A stretch of DNA of 64,000 nucleotides from Streptococcus iniae. GTDB lineage: Bacteria; Bacillota; Bacilli; Lactobacillales; Streptococcaceae. The translations under genes and the position numbers were made by a program. A model generated the notes under the pieces. It saw only the letters and a list, made by a program, of their open reading frames with translations. It was not told the origin of the DNA and did no database searches. Location: NCBI RefSeq assembly GCF_030732225.1, contig NZ_CP132230.1, forward strand, positions 958,001 through 1,022,000. The letters run 5' to 3'. Below are positions 25,407 to 35,377 of this stretch, one piece after another. Position 1 is the stretch's first letter; each line of letters starts with the position of its first letter.

Positions 25407-25811
25407 ATGGTTACATTATTTTTATCTCCCAGCTGTACTAGTTGCCGTAAGGCAAGGGCATGGCTTTTGAAACACGAAGTTTCATTTCAAGAACATAATA
25501 TCATTACAAGCCCATTAAGTCGTGAAGAGTTGTTAGCCATCTTGTCATTTACTGAAAATGGAACTGAGGATATTATTTCAACCCGGTCGAAGGTTTTTCA
25601 AAAATTAAACATTGATGTTGATGAGTTATCAATCCCTCATCTCATTGACTTGATTGCTGAAAACCCAAGTCTTTTACGTCGCCCAATTATCATGGATAAA
25701 AAAAGAATGCAGATTGGTTTTAATGAAGATGAAATCAGGGCATTTTTGCCAAGAGATTACCGTAAACAAGAATTACGTCAAGCGACTATTAAAGCAGAAA
25801 TTGAGGGATAG
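25407..25811 (+). CDS. spxA: Transcriptional regulator Spx
   Basis: This 134-residue ArsC-like protein binds the RNA polymerase alpha C-terminal domain and reprograms transcription in thiol stress. The redox CxxC is Cys10-Thr-Ser-Cys13, the RNAP-contacting region surrounds RSKVFQKL, and [26 protein letters not shown] is the typical C-terminal block. Its place after ribF matches SpxA1 of other streptococci as I remember. Start has AGAGGA upstream. The UPF0223 gene begins one base after its stop. Confidence 0.94.
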   Translation: MVTLFLSPSCTSCRKARAWLLKHEVSFQEHNIITSPLSREELLAILSFTENGTEDIISTRSKVFQKLNIDVDELSIPHLIDLIAENPSLLRRPIIMDKKRMQIGFNEDEIRAFLPRDYRKQELRQATIKAEIEG

Positions 25812-25812
25812 T

Positions 25813-26094
25813 ATGTCGGATAAAAACTATACATATCCACTTGACATAAACTGGAGCACTGACGACATTACATCAGTGCTTCATTTTTTGAATCAAGTGG
25901 AATTAGCTTATGAAAAAAAAGTAGATGCTCAACAATTGTTAGAAGCATATCGATGCTTTAAAACAGTAGTAACGAGTAAATCACAAGAAAAACAAATCGA
26001 TAGAGACTTTGAAAAATCAAGTGGCTATTCAACCTATCAAGCCGTCAAAAAAGCAAAAGAAATAAAGAAAGGATATTTTTCTTTTGGAAGATAA
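25813..26094 (+). CDS. UPF0223 family protein
   Basis: This 93-residue helical protein of unknown function shows the family features [30 protein letters not shown] and the C-terminal [20 protein letters not shown] chose ATG 25813, one base after the spxA stop, over longer upstream starts that would overlap spxA in another frame. GAGGGA lies about 5 bases before it. It overlaps the next gene by 11 bases, so spxA, this gene and the phosphatase form one unit. Confidence 0.87.
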   Translation: MSDKNYTYPLDINWSTDDITSVLHFLNQVELAYEKKVDAQQLLEAYRCFKTVVTSKSQEKQIDRDFEKSSGYSTYQAVKKAKEIKKGYFSFGR

Positions 26095-26854
26095 ATTTGC
26101 ATTTGCTAAAGAAATCGTCTTGGAAGCGGCAGCTTATATCAAAAAGAGAATGTCAAGGCAACTAGCTATTGAAATTAAAACGAGTCATGATGATTTGGTA
26201 ACTGATGTTGATCATGAAACGCAAGATTTGATTATTGACCGCATTAGGAATCGCTATCCTTCAGACCATATTCTAGCTGAGGAAAACAACGTTAGGCATC
26301 CTATTGATGATGGCCATGTTTGGGTTTTGGATCCGATTGATGGGACCATTAATTTCATTGTTCAAAGGGATTATTTTGCCATTATGCTTTCCTATTTTGA
26401 AGAGGGAAAAGGGCAGTTTGGTATCATTTATGATGTGATCAATGACCGTTTTTTGGTAGGTGGTGGCCAATTTGAGGTGACTTTAAACCATCAAAAAGTG
26501 TCTCCTTATGAAGAAAAACCTTTAAATAGGTCTTTAGTTGCTTGTAATTCAGGAATGTACCGTAATAATGATTATGGTTTAGTTGATTTTATCGGTAAAA
26601 CATTAGGTTTAAGGATTTATGGTGGTGCTGGTATTTCAATGATGATGGTGATGACTCAACAATTATTTGCCTATTTTTCTTACATTCAACCATGGGATTA
26701 TGCAGCAGCTCTTGTTCTTGGGAAACCTTTAGGTTATACCTTGTTAACTATGGATGGAAAAGAACCCGATTTTAGCACCAGACAGAAAGTTATGTTTATT
26801 CCTGAGTGCCATCGTGAGACGATCCAATCCTTGTTAAATAGCTGTGAAAACTAG
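26084..26854 (+). CDS. Inositol monophosphatase family protein
   Basis: This 256-residue Mg2+-dependent phosphatase shows metal-site motifs [20 protein letters not shown] (Glu), [13 protein letters not shown] (catalytic Asp-Pro-Ile-Asp-Gly-Thr) and the C-terminal WDYAAALVL. True substrate is not determinable; family members act on inositol phosphates, PAP or other sugar phosphates. The start is TTG 26084, inside the preceding gene, with AGAAAGGA about 10 bases upstream. Confidence 0.9.
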   Translation: MEDKFAFAKEIVLEAAAYIKKRMSRQLAIEIKTSHDDLVTDVDHETQDLIIDRIRNRYPSDHILAEENNVRHPIDDGHVWVLDPIDGTINFIVQRDYFAIMLSYFEEGKGQFGIIYDVINDRFLVGGGQFEVTLNHQKVSPYEEKPLNRSLVACNSGMYRNNDYGLVDFIGKTLGLRIYGGAGISMMMVMTQQLFAYFSYIQPWDYAAALVLGKPLGYTLLTMDGKEPDFSTRQKVMFIPECHRETIQSLLNSCEN

Positions 26855-26860
26855 TATAAT
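26831..26860 (+). promoter_or_regulatory. Possible pst operon promoter
   Basis: TTGTTA (26831-26836) and TATAAT (26855-26860), spacing 18, lie at the end of the phosphatase gene and would give a leader of about 130 bases for pstS. In the leader, 26909-26923 is a perfect palindrome (GTTCTTT-T-AAAGAAC) that could be an operator or a small hairpin. Confidence 0.45.
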
Positions 26861-26996
26861 AAAGTGGCTACTATTTTGGAGTGAGATTTGAAAAAGATGA
26901 GGGTAAAAGTTCTTTTAAAGAACGGCCATATATGTTACTATTAAAATTGAGTTTATTATAAAACTCCTTTTATATTTAATGAATAGGAAAAATAAA

Positions 26997-27863
26997 ATGA
27001 ATATGAAAAAGAAGTTCTTTTTGTTCAGTTTGTTAGCAGTTTCGACACTGTTTTTAACAGCTTGTTCTAGTTGGATTCAAAAAGGAGAATCCATTACGGC
27101 CGTTGGTTCAACAGCATTGCAACCTTTAGTAGAGGCTGCTGCAGATGAATTTGGTAAACAAAATCTAGGAAAAACAGTTAATGTGCAAGGTGGTGGGTCT
27201 GGTACAGGTTTATCACAGGTTCAATCAAAATCTGTTCAAATTGGTAACAGCGATGTTTTTGCTGAAGAAAAAGATGGGATTGATGCAAGTAAACTTCAAG
27301 ATCATCAAGTTGCAGTTGCAGGCTTGGCTGTTATTGCAAATCCCAAAGTTAAGGTGTCAAATTTAACTTCAGAACAATTACGAAAAATCTTTTCTGGAGA
27401 ATACACCAACTGGAAACAAGTAGGTGGTCAAGATTTAGCGATTTCTGTTATTAATAGAGCAGCTAGTTCTGGCTCGCGTGCCACTTTTGATGCTGTTATT
27501 ATGAAAGGGACTCATGCTAAACAAAGTCAAGAGCAAGATTCCAATGGTATGGTAAAATCAATTGTTTCACAAACACCAGGTGCCATTTCATACTTAGCCT
27601 TCTCCTATGTTGATGATTCAGTTAAGTCTTTAAAATTGAATGGTTTTGCTTCAAAACCTGAAAATGTCATGACTAATGACTGGCCAATTTGGTCTTATGA
27701 ACACATGTATACTTATGGCAAAGCTGATGGCTTAACCAAAGAATTTCTTGACTATATGATGTCAGAAGAAGTGCAAAAGAAAATTGTTGCTCACATGGGG
27801 TATATTCCAATGACCGATATGAAGGTTGTTAAAACTCATGACGGCAAAGTTTCCAAAAAGTAG
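26997..27863 (+). CDS. pstS: Phosphate ABC transporter binding lipoprotein PstS
   Basis: This phosphate-binding protein of 288 residues begins at ATG 26997 (AGGAAA 6 bases upstream; 26979 lacks a site). Lipobox LTAC places the lipidated cysteine at 23. Mature features are [35 protein letters not shown] and the phosphate-site [14 protein letters not shown], all typical of PstS. It is anchored on the outer face of the membrane and heads the pstS-C-A-B1-B2-phoU operon. Confidence 0.95.
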   Translation: MNMKKKFFLFSLLAVSTLFLTACSSWIQKGESITAVGSTALQPLVEAAADEFGKQNLGKTVNVQGGGSGTGLSQVQSKSVQIGNSDVFAEEKDGIDASKLQDHQVAVAGLAVIANPKVKVSNLTSEQLRKIFSGEYTNWKQVGGQDLAISVINRAASSGSRATFDAVIMKGTHAKQSQEQDSNGMVKSIVSQTPGAISYLAFSYVDDSVKSLKLNGFASKPENVMTNDWPIWSYEHMYTYGKADGLTKEFLDYMMSEEVQKKIVAHMGYIPMTDMKVVKTHDGKVSKK

Positions 27864-27873
27864 TGAGGGAATT

Positions 27874-28809
27874 ATGAATAATCAGGAATTAGCTAAAAAA
27901 TTAGTTTCACCTTCAAAAAATTCACGTCTAGAAAAATTTGGTAAGACCATTACTTTTCTATGCTTGGCATTGATTGTATTTATTGTTGCGATGATTTTAA
28001 TCTTTGTTGCTCAAAAAGGCTTATCAACTTTCTTTGTTGACAAAGTTAACGTTTTTGATTTCTTATTTGGAAGAGAGTGGCAACCAAGTATTAAAGATAA
28101 AAGTGGTATGCCAATTTTAGGCGCCTTACCAATGATTAGTGGTTCCTTTTTAGTAACCATTTTATCTGCTTTGGTGGCAACACCTTTTGCTATTGGTGCT
28201 GCAGTCTTTATGACAGAAATCTCACCTAAATATGGAGCTAAAGTTCTTCAACCAGCAGTTGAATTGCTAGTTGGTATTCCATCTGTTGTTTACGGGTTTA
28301 TCGGTTTACAAATTGTTGTGCCTTTTGTTCGTTCAATCTTTGGAGGGACTGGATTTGGTATTTTATCAGGGGTTTTTGTGCTCTTTGTTATGATTTTACC
28401 AACAGTAACCTTTATGACAACAGATAGTCTTCGAGCTGTGCCACGTCATTATCGTGAAGCAAGTATGGCCATGGGGGCAACAAGGTGGCAAACGATTTGG
28501 CGTGTTGTTTTAAATGCAGCTCGTCCAGGAATCTTCACAGCAGTCATCTTTGGTATGGCTAGAGCATTTGGTGAAGCATTGGCTATCCAGATGGTTGTTG
28601 GGAACTCAGCTGTTATGCCTAGCTCCTTAACGACACCTGCAGCAACCTTGACATCTGTTTTGACGATGGGTATCGGAAATACCGTTATGGGTACTGTTCA
28701 AAACAATGTTTTGTGGTCACTAGCACTTGTTCTCTTATTAATGAGTCTGGCCTTTAATTCACTTGTTAAATTAATTAGGAAAGAGAGAAAGAGAAATTAT
28801 GAACGCTAA
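27874..28809 (+). CDS. pstC: Phosphate ABC transporter permease PstC
   Basis: This permease of 311 residues starts at ATG 27874, where GAGGGA lies just upstream; the longer frame into pstS is not needed. It has about six membrane helices, the PstC region ILGALPMISGSFLVTILSAL and the ATPase-docking EAA-type loop YREASMAMGATRWQTIWRVVL. It pairs with PstA to form the phosphate channel, and overlaps pstA by 11 bases. Confidence 0.95.
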   Translation: MNNQELAKKLVSPSKNSRLEKFGKTITFLCLALIVFIVAMILIFVAQKGLSTFFVDKVNVFDFLFGREWQPSIKDKSGMPILGALPMISGSFLVTILSALVATPFAIGAAVFMTEISPKYGAKVLQPAVELLVGIPSVVYGFIGLQIVVPFVRSIFGGTGFGILSGVFVLFVMILPTVTFMTTDSLRAVPRHYREASMAMGATRWQTIWRVVLNAARPGIFTAVIFGMARAFGEALAIQMVVGNSAVMPSSLTTPAATLTSVLTMGIGNTVMGTVQNNVLWSLALVLLLMSLAFNSLVKLIRKERKRNYER

Positions 28810-29686
28810 AAAAATTGATAAATTAGCAACAGGTACCTTATATACCATTGCTGGAATCATTGTAGCTATTCTAGCTTCATTAATTTTATTTATCCTCCTT
28901 CGAGGACTTCCTCATGTTAGCTGGCATTTTTTAACAGGACAGTCATCTTCTTATGAAGCTGGTGGAGGAATTGGGATTCAACTTTATAATTCTTTCTTTC
29001 TGTTAATCATTACACTAATTATCTCAATCCCCTTATCAACTGGAGCGGGCATTTACCTTGCAGAGTATGCTAAAAAGGGTCCACTTACAAACTTTATTAG
29101 AACCTGTATTGAAATTTTATCGTCATTACCTTCAGTGGTTGTTGGTTTGTTTGGTTACTTGATTTTCGTAGTTCAATTCCAATATGGTTTCTCTATTATT
29201 TCAGGTGCCCTAGCACTAACAGTTTTCAATCTTCCACAAATGACGCGTAATGTCGAAGACAGTTTACTTCATGTTCATCATACACAAAGAGAAGCAGGTC
29301 TTGCTCTAGGACTATCTCGCTGGGAAACAGTTTTCTTTGTGGTTATTCCAGAAGCTCTACCTAGTATTGTAACTGGTATTGTCCTTGCTTCTGGTCGTAT
29401 TTTTGGTGAAGCTGCAGCCTTAATTTATACAGCGGGTCAATCTGCACCAGCTTTAGACTGGTCAAACTGGAACCCACTAAGTGTCACAAGTCCTATCTCA
29501 ATTTTCCGTCAATCTGAAACATTAGCTGTTCATATTTGGAAAGTTAACAGTGAAGGGACAATTCCAGATGGTACTTTAGTATCTGCAGGAAGTGCAGCAG
29601 TTCTATTAATCTTTATCTTAATCTTCAATTTATCAGCTCGCTTTATTGGTAAAAAATTACATTCTCGAATGACAGCGGCTAAATAA
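28799..29686 (+). CDS. pstA: Phosphate ABC transporter permease PstA
   Basis: This 295-residue permease has six hydrophobic segments; family motifs are GGIGIQLYNSFFLLIITLIISIPLSTGAGIYLAEY, ILSSLPSVVVGLFGY and the docking loop REAGLALGLSRWETVFFVVIP. It overlaps pstC, indicating translational coupling, and is followed by the first of two pstB genes after 15 bases. Confidence 0.95.
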   Translation: MNAKKIDKLATGTLYTIAGIIVAILASLILFILLRGLPHVSWHFLTGQSSSYEAGGGIGIQLYNSFFLLIITLIISIPLSTGAGIYLAEYAKKGPLTNFIRTCIEILSSLPSVVVGLFGYLIFVVQFQYGFSIISGALALTVFNLPQMTRNVEDSLLHVHHTQREAGLALGLSRWETVFFVVIPEALPSIVTGIVLASGRIFGEAAALIYTAGQSAPALDWSNWNPLSVTSPISIFRQSETLAVHIWKVNSEGTIPDGTLVSAGSAAVLLIFILIFNLSARFIGKKLHSRMTAAK

Positions 29687-29701
29687 GACATAGGAGTAAT
29701 C

Positions 29702-30505
29702 ATGACAGAATATAATTGGAATGAACGCCATATTATCACGTTTCCAAAGGAAGTTGTTTCTTTGTCTACTAAAGACTTACATGTCTATTATGGTGGTAAA
29801 GAAGCAATTAAAGGGATTGATATGGAGTTTGAAAAAAATAAAATAACCGCTTTAATTGGCCCTTCAGGTTGTGGGAAATCTACTTATCTGAGAAGTCTTA
29901 ACCGTATGAATGATACCATTGATATTGCAAATGTGACTGGCGAAATTTTATATCAAGGAATTGATGTTAACCGCAAAGACATGAATGTTTATGAGATTCG
30001 TAAGCACATCGGTATGGTTTTTCAACGTCCAAATCCATTTGCTAAATCAATTTACCGTAACATTACATTTGCTCATGAGAGAGCTGGTGTCAAAGATAAA
30101 CGCGTATTAGACGAAATTGTTGAAACGTCACTGAAACAAGCTGCTCTTTGGGATCAAGTAAAAGATGATTTGCATAAATCAGCCTTCACTCTTTCAGGTG
30201 GACAACAACAAAGACTTTGTATTGCCCGTGCTATTTCAGTTAAACCTGATATTTTATTGATGGATGAGCCAGCTTCAGCTTTGGATCCAATTGCAACCAT
30301 GCAATTAGAGGAAACCATGTTTGAACTGAAGAAAAATTATACCATCATTATTGTAACGCACAATATGCAACAGGCTGCCCGTGCAAGTGATTACACAGCA
30401 TTTTTCTACCTTGGGGATTTAATTGAATACGATAAAACACGTAACATTTTCCAAAATGCAAAATGCCAGTCAACAAACGATTATGTTTCAGGACACTTTG
30501 GATAG
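29702..30505 (+). CDS. pstB1: Phosphate ABC transporter ATPase PstB1
   Basis: This 267-residue ATPase of the Pst importer has Walker [10 protein letters not shown], the PstB-specific LNRMND, the Q-loop [17 protein letters not shown], the signature [15 protein letters not shown] and Walker [14 protein letters not shown]. The first 22 residues before [16 protein letters not shown] are an extension. A second copy of pstB follows immediately, as is common in streptococci. Confidence 0.95.
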   Translation: MTEYNWNERHIITFPKEVVSLSTKDLHVYYGGKEAIKGIDMEFEKNKITALIGPSGCGKSTYLRSLNRMNDTIDIANVTGEILYQGIDVNRKDMNVYEIRKHIGMVFQRPNPFAKSIYRNITFAHERAGVKDKRVLDEIVETSLKQAALWDQVKDDLHKSAFTLSGGQQQRLCIARAISVKPDILLMDEPASALDPIATMQLEETMFELKKNYTIIIVTHNMQQAARASDYTAFFYLGDLIEYDKTRNIFQNAKCQSTNDYVSGHFG

Positions 30506-30516
30506 AGAGGGATAAA

Positions 30517-31275
30517 ATGTCAGAACCAATATTACAAGTACGAGATCTTTCTGTTTACTACAATAAAAAGAAAACTCTTAATAATGTTTCTCTTGATTTA
30601 TTTCCAAATGAAATAACAGCATTGATTGGCCCTTCAGGCTCTGGGAAATCAACTTTACTTAGGGCTATTAACCGTATGAGTGATTTAAATCCGGAAGTTA
30701 CTGTAACAGGATCAATCACATATAATGGACATAATATTTATAGCCCTCGGACAGATACTGTTGATCTTCGTAAAGAAATCGGAATGGTATTTCAACAGCC
30801 TAATCCATTTCCAATGTCTATTTATGAGAATGTTGTTTATGGCTTGCGTTTAAAGGGTATTAAAGACAAGAATATTCTTGATCAAGCCGTTGAATCCTCA
30901 TTAAAAGGGGCCTCAATCTGGGATGAAGTGAAAGATCGCCTTCACGATTCCGCACTAGGATTATCAGGTGGTCAACAACAGCGTGTATGTATTGCTAGGG
31001 TCTTAGCGACGAGTCCACAAATTATTCTTTTGGATGAGCCAACTTCAGCCTTAGATCCAATATCAGCTGGTAAAATTGAAGAGACACTCTTTGCATTGAA
31101 AAAAGATTACACACTAGTCATCGTTACACGTTCAATGCAACAGGCTTCTAGACTGTCAGATAGAACAGGTTTCTTTCTTGCAGGTGATTTACTTGAATTT
31201 GGGAACACTAAACATATGTTTATGAATCCAAAACGCAAAGAAACAGAAGATTATATTTCTGGTAAATTTGGTTAA
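30517..31275 (+). CDS. pstB2: Phosphate ABC transporter ATPase PstB2
   Basis: This second PstB of 252 residues starts at ATG 30517 (AGAGAGG upstream). It has Walker [52 protein letters not shown] and [13 protein letters not shown]. It is clearly distinct in sequence from PstB1. The H-loop histidine position reads [15 protein letters not shown], whereas PstB1 has VTHNMQQA, so the switch histidine is replaced by arginine. That substitution is usual enough in some PstB proteins to be noted but could lower ATPase activity. Confidence 0.94.
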   Translation: MSEPILQVRDLSVYYNKKKTLNNVSLDLFPNEITALIGPSGSGKSTLLRAINRMSDLNPEVTVTGSITYNGHNIYSPRTDTVDLRKEIGMVFQQPNPFPMSIYENVVYGLRLKGIKDKNILDQAVESSLKGASIWDEVKDRLHDSALGLSGGQQQRVCIARVLATSPQIILLDEPTSALDPISAGKIEETLFALKKDYTLVIVTRSMQQASRLSDRTGFFLAGDLLEFGNTKHMFMNPKRKETEDYISGKFG

Positions 31276-31329
31276 TTAACTAAATCAGAATTGTCTCGCA
31301 TAAACTAAAAGGATCGTAGAGGGAAAACA

Positions 31330-31983
31330 ATGTTAAGAACTAAATTTGAAGAAGAATTAGATAAACTTCATAACCAATTTTATTCCATGGGTACAGAAGT
31401 TTTAGCACAATTAAATAAAACCGTTCGTGCCTTTGTTAGTCATGACCGTGATTTAGCAAAAGAAGTCATCGAAGAAGATGACATGGTTAATGAATTTGAA
31501 ACAAAATTAGAGAAAAAATCATTAGAAATTATTGCTCTCCAACAACCTGTTTCAAATGATCTTCGTACTGTTATTACTGTTTTAAAAGCATCAAGTGATA
31601 TTGAGCGTATCGGTGACCATGCTTCGTCTATTGCAAAAGCGACGATTCGTATGAAAGGTGAAGAACGTTTACCAATTGTTGAAGAACAAATTAACCTTAT
31701 GGGAAAAGCTGTTAAGCACATGGTAGAAGATGCGTTAAATGCCTATATCAATGCAGATGAAGCTAAAGCTTATGAAATTGCTGCTAATGATGAAATTATT
31801 GATAATTACTTCCGTGATATTCAAGCTTTGGCAGTTGAAGAAATTCGTAAAACTCCAGATGCTGTGTTTGCTGGCAAAGAGTACTTCCAAGTGTTAATGT
31901 ACCTTGAACGTATTGGTGATTATGCTCGTAACCTTTGCGAGTGGGTCGTTTACCTTAAGACTGGAAAAATTATTGAATTATAA
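31330..31983 (+). CDS. phoU: Phosphate transport regulator PhoU
   Basis: This 217-residue protein is made of two repeated three-helix bundles, each with the metal-binding DIERIGDHASSIAK and LERIGDYARNLCEW motifs (E/DxxxD). PhoU damps the Pst transporter and phosphate signalling. It ends the pst operon. A hairpin resembling a terminator follows the stop codon. Confidence 0.95.
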   Translation: MLRTKFEEELDKLHNQFYSMGTEVLAQLNKTVRAFVSHDRDLAKEVIEEDDMVNEFETKLEKKSLEIIALQQPVSNDLRTVITVLKASSDIERIGDHASSIAKATIRMKGEERLPIVEEQINLMGKAVKHMVEDALNAYINADEAKAYEIAANDEIIDNYFRDIQALAVEEIRKTPDAVFAGKEYFQVLMYLERIGDYARNLCEWVVYLKTGKIIEL

Positions 31984-32000
31984 TAAAATATGATATAATA

Positions 32001-32029
32001 GTGATTGGAATTTTTCTAATCACTTTTTT
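32001..32029 (+). terminator. Terminator between phoU and pepN
   Basis: GTGATT and AATCAC arms, extendable by two pairs, with a T-rich loop run into TTTTTT. An extended -10 (TGATATAAT, 31991-31999) directly precedes it, so it might also act on a pepN transcript starting nearby. Confidence 0.65.
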
Positions 32030-32044
32030 AGAATAAGGAGCATT

Positions 32045-34582
32045 ATGAAAACAGTTGAACATTTTATTGAGAAATTTGTTCCAGAAAACTATAACATTTT
32101 TTTAGACATTGACCGTCAATCAAAAACATTTACAGGAAATGTTGCCATTAACGGAGAAGCTTTAGATAATAGAGTTTCATTTCATCAAAAAGACTTAAGG
32201 ATTCATGCCGTTTTACTTGATAATGAAGCGGTATCTTTTAAAGAAGATCATGACAATGAAGCCCTCCGTGTAGAGTTGCCAACCACAGGTTTAATGACTT
32301 TGGTTATTGAATTCTCTGGAAAAATAACAGATAATATGACTGGTATTTACCCATCCTATTACACTATTGATGGCATCTCTAAAGAAGTTATTTCAACACA
32401 GTTTGAAAGCCACTTTGCTCGTGAAGCTTTTCCTTGCGTAGATGAGCCTCATGCAAAAGCAACTTTTGATTTATCTATCAAATTTGACCAGCAAGATGGT
32501 GAAATAGTTCTCTCAAACATGCCTGAAATCAATGTTGACTTGCGTAAAGAAACTGGTTTATGGACATTTGATACAAGTCCTAGAATGTCTTCTTACCTGC
32601 TTGCATTTGCACTTGGAGACTTACATGGTATTACTGCTAAAAGTAAAAATGGCACGGATGTAGGTGTTTTTGCAACTAAAGCTCATCCGAGTACATCACT
32701 TGAATTTGCTCTTGATATTGCAGTACGTGTTATTGATTTTTATGAAGATTATTTTGGAGTAAACTACCCAATTCCTCAATCTTACAATGTTGCTTTGCCA
32801 GATTTTTCATCAGGTGCTATGGAAAATTGGGGATTGATTACCTATCGTGAAATTTATTTATTAGTTGATGATAATTCAACAGCTACAAGCAGACAACAAG
32901 TTGCTCTTGTTGTTGCTCATGAAATTGCCCACCAGTGGTTCGGTAATCTGGTAACCATGGAGTGGTGGGATGATTTATGGCTTAATGAAAGTTTTGCCAA
33001 CATGATGGAATATGTGTCTATTGATGCTATTGAACCTGAATGGAAAATTTTTGAAGACTTTCAAACAGGAGGTGTGCCATTAGCTCTTAAACGTGATGCG
33101 ACTGATGGTGTGCAATCTGTTCATGTTGATGTCAATCATCCTGATGAAATCAATACTTTATTTGATCCAGCAATCGTTTATGCAAAAGGCAGTCGATTAA
33201 TGCACATGCTAAGACGTTGGATTGGCGATAGCGATTTTGCTAAAGGATTATCTCTATATTTTGAAAAACATCAATATTCAAATACAATTGGACGTGATTT
33301 ATGGAATGCTTTGTCGGATAGTTCTGGTAAAGATGTTGCTGCTTTTATGGATGCTTGGTTAGAACAACCCGGCTATCCTGTCCTAACGGCATCTGTTGAA
33401 AATGACCACCTAATTCTTTCTCAGCAACAATTCTTTATTGGTGAAGGGGTTGAACAGGAAAGAATTTGGCCTATTCCATTAAATAGTACTTGGTCGGAAT
33501 TACCAGATATTATGACTGAAAAAGAGATGATTATCCCAAACTACAGTCAATTAGCTGCTAAACATAAAGAACCACTACGTTTCAATACTGAAAACACAGC
33601 TCATTATATTAGTCATTATCAAGGAGAATTATTTAATGACTTAATTGATGGGATTGATCAATTGGATAGTGTTAGTCTGTTGCAAGTGCTCCAAGAACGT
33701 CGATTATTAGCTGAAAGCGGAGCTATTGGCTATGCTGAGCTTGCAAGTTTGATTGCTCGTTTAACAAAAGCGAAGTCTTATATGGTTGCATCAGCTATTA
33801 ATCATATCTTAATTGGTTTAGAGCGCTTTATTGAGGAAGATAGTGAAGAAGATAAAGCATTTAAACGCTTGGTGGTGCGCATTTTCCAAGCTGACTATGA
33901 TCAATTAGGTTTCCAAAAACAAGCGGGTGAATCTGACGAAGCTGAAATGGTTCGCCAAATCGTCTTAAATCAATTAATCAATAGTGGAAAAGAAGAAGTG
34001 ATAGCAGAAGCCAAATCTATTTTTGAGGCTTATAAGCAGGATGTTGCTCAAATTCCAGCAGCTGTTCGTCGTTTAGTTTTAGCAAATCAAATGAAATATT
34101 TTGAAAATGAAACTATTGTTGATCATTATTTTGACACTTATATTGCCACGACAGATAATAATTTGAGGCTTGATCTTGCATTTGCGCTGTCAAAAACAAA
34201 GAGTGCTAAAACTTTAAAACGCATTTTAGTTAGTTTGAAGGATAAAGCTATTGTTAAACCTCAAGATTTAGCAATGTGGTATAATTGTTTACTAGGTCAA
34301 GTATACACTCAAGAACCTGTTTGGGTATGGGCACGTGAAGATTGGGAATGGATCAAATCAGCACTTGGAGGAGACATGAGCTTTGACCGTTTTGTTATTT
34401 ACCCTGCCAACAACTTCAAAACACAAATTCGCTTAGAGGAATATAGAGCCTTCTTTGAACCAAAATCTGATGATATGGCTATTAGTCGTAATATTAAAAT
34501 GGGTATCAATGAAATTAGAGCTCGTGTTCAACTGATTGAATCAGGAAAAACAGCAGTTAGCCAAGTCTTAAAAGCATACTAA
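32045..34582 (+). CDS. pepN: Aminopeptidase N (lysyl aminopeptidase)
   Basis: This 845-residue M1-family zinc metallopeptidase removes N-terminal residues from peptides in the cytoplasm. The substrate-site GAMENWG and the zinc motif HEIAHQWFGN (about 290) with the downstream third ligand in NESFAN are all present. The C-terminal ERAP1-like helical domain is complete. Length is typical of lactic-acid-bacterial PepN. Start has AAGGAG 4 bases upstream. Confidence 0.97.
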   Translation: MKTVEHFIEKFVPENYNIFLDIDRQSKTFTGNVAINGEALDNRVSFHQKDLRIHAVLLDNEAVSFKEDHDNEALRVELPTTGLMTLVIEFSGKITDNMTGIYPSYYTIDGISKEVISTQFESHFAREAFPCVDEPHAKATFDLSIKFDQQDGEIVLSNMPEINVDLRKETGLWTFDTSPRMSSYLLAFALGDLHGITAKSKNGTDVGVFATKAHPSTSLEFALDIAVRVIDFYEDYFGVNYPIPQSYNVALPDFSSGAMENWGLITYREIYLLVDDNSTATSRQQVALVVAHEIAHQWFGNLVTMEWWDDLWLNESFANMMEYVSIDAIEPEWKIFEDFQTGGVPLALKRDATDGVQSVHVDVNHPDEINTLFDPAIVYAKGSRLMHMLRRWIGDSDFAKGLSLYFEKHQYSNTIGRDLWNALSDSSGKDVAAFMDAWLEQPGYPVLTASVENDHLILSQQQFFIGEGVEQERIWPIPLNSTWSELPDIMTEKEMIIPNYSQLAAKHKEPLRFNTENTAHYISHYQGELFNDLIDGIDQLDSVSLLQVLQERRLLAESGAIGYAELASLIARLTKAKSYMVASAINHILIGLERFIEEDSEEDKAFKRLVVRIFQADYDQLGFQKQAGESDEAEMVRQIVLNQLINSGKEEVIAEAKSIFEAYKQDVAQIPAAVRRLVLANQMKYFENETIVDHYFDTYIATTDNNLRLDLAFALSKTKSAKTLKRILVSLKDKAIVKPQDLAMWYNCLLGQVYTQEPVWVWAREDWEWIKSALGGDMSFDRFVIYPANNFKTQIRLEEYRAFFEPKSDDMAISRNIKMGINEIRARVQLIESGKTAVSQVLKAY

Positions 34583-34593
34583 TTAATCATACT

Positions 34594-34628
34594 AAAAGAG
34601 AAGACAGTGCCCTGTTTTCTCTTTTTTA
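34594..34628 (+). terminator. Terminator after pepN
   Basis: AAAAGAGAAGACAG pairs with CTGTTTTCTCTTTT (one G-U) and runs into T residues. Confidence 0.82.
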
Positions 34629-34633
34629 GTTCT

Positions 34634-34666
34634 TTTTAGCTAAAATTAAGTTTTCTATGGTATGAT
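34634..34666 (+). promoter_or_regulatory. ciaRH promoter with CiaR-type repeat
   Basis: TTTTAG (34634-34639), five bases, ATTAAG (34645-34650), then 10 bases to the -10 TATGAT (34661-34666). The known pneumococcal CiaR site is TTTAAG-N5-TTTAAG placed about 10 bases above the -10. One mismatch here. Autoregulation is inferred. Confidence 0.6.
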
Positions 34667-34702
34667 AAAAGATAATATATGATGACGTGAGTGGAGAATG
34701 CG

Positions 34703-35377
34703 ATGATAAAAATATTACTTGTTGAAGATGATTTAAGTTTATCTAATTCGATTTTTGATTTTTTAGATGATTTTGCTGATGTTATGCAGGTTTTTGATGG
34801 AGATGAAGGTTTTTATGAGGCTGAAAGTGGTGTTTATGATCTTATTCTCCTGGACTTAATGTTACCTGAAAAAAATGGTTTTCAAGTCCTAAAAGAATTA
34901 AGAGAAAAAGACATCAAAACGCCTGTTCTTATTATGACTGCTAAAGAAAGTCTTGACGATAAAGGGCATGGCTTTGACCTTGGAGCTGATGACTACCTAA
35001 CCAAACCATTTTATTTAGAGGAGCTAAAAATGCGTATTCAAGCCCTCTTGAAACGAACTGGTAAGATGACTACCAGTCAGCTATCTTATGGGAATATCAG
35101 TATTGATACTGAACGAAATATGGTAAAAGTCGGAGACACTACCATTGAGCTTCTTGGAAAAGAGTATGATTTACTCATTTATCTCCTTCAAAATCAAAAT
35201 GTTATTTTACCTAAATCACAGATTTTTGACCGTATATGGGGATTCGACAGTGATACCACAATATCAGTTGTAGAGGTTTATGTTTCAAAAATCAGAAAAA
35301 AACTAAAAGGGACAGATTTTGTAGACAACCTTCAAACGCTTAGAAGTGTCGGATACATCTTAAAAACAAATGGCTAA
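34703..35377 (+). CDS. ciaR: Response regulator CiaR
   Basis: This 224-residue OmpR-type regulator controls competence, bacteriocin, stress and virulence functions in streptococci. The receiver domain has the phospho-acceptor Asp51 ([14 protein letters not shown]) and the conserved lysine in [20 protein letters not shown]; the C-terminal winged helix has [23 protein letters not shown]. Most of the protein matches my memory of pneumococcal CiaR. ATG 34703 is chosen because GGAG lies 6 bases upstream; 34691 has none. It overlaps ciaH by 8 bases. Confidence 0.95.
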   Translation: MIKILLVEDDLSLSNSIFDFLDDFADVMQVFDGDEGFYEAESGVYDLILLDLMLPEKNGFQVLKELREKDIKTPVLIMTAKESLDDKGHGFDLGADDYLTKPFYLEELKMRIQALLKRTGKMTTSQLSYGNISIDTERNMVKVGDTTIELLGKEYDLLIYLLQNQNVILPKSQIFDRIWGFDSDTTISVVEVYVSKIRKKLKGTDFVDNLQTLRSVGYILKTNG

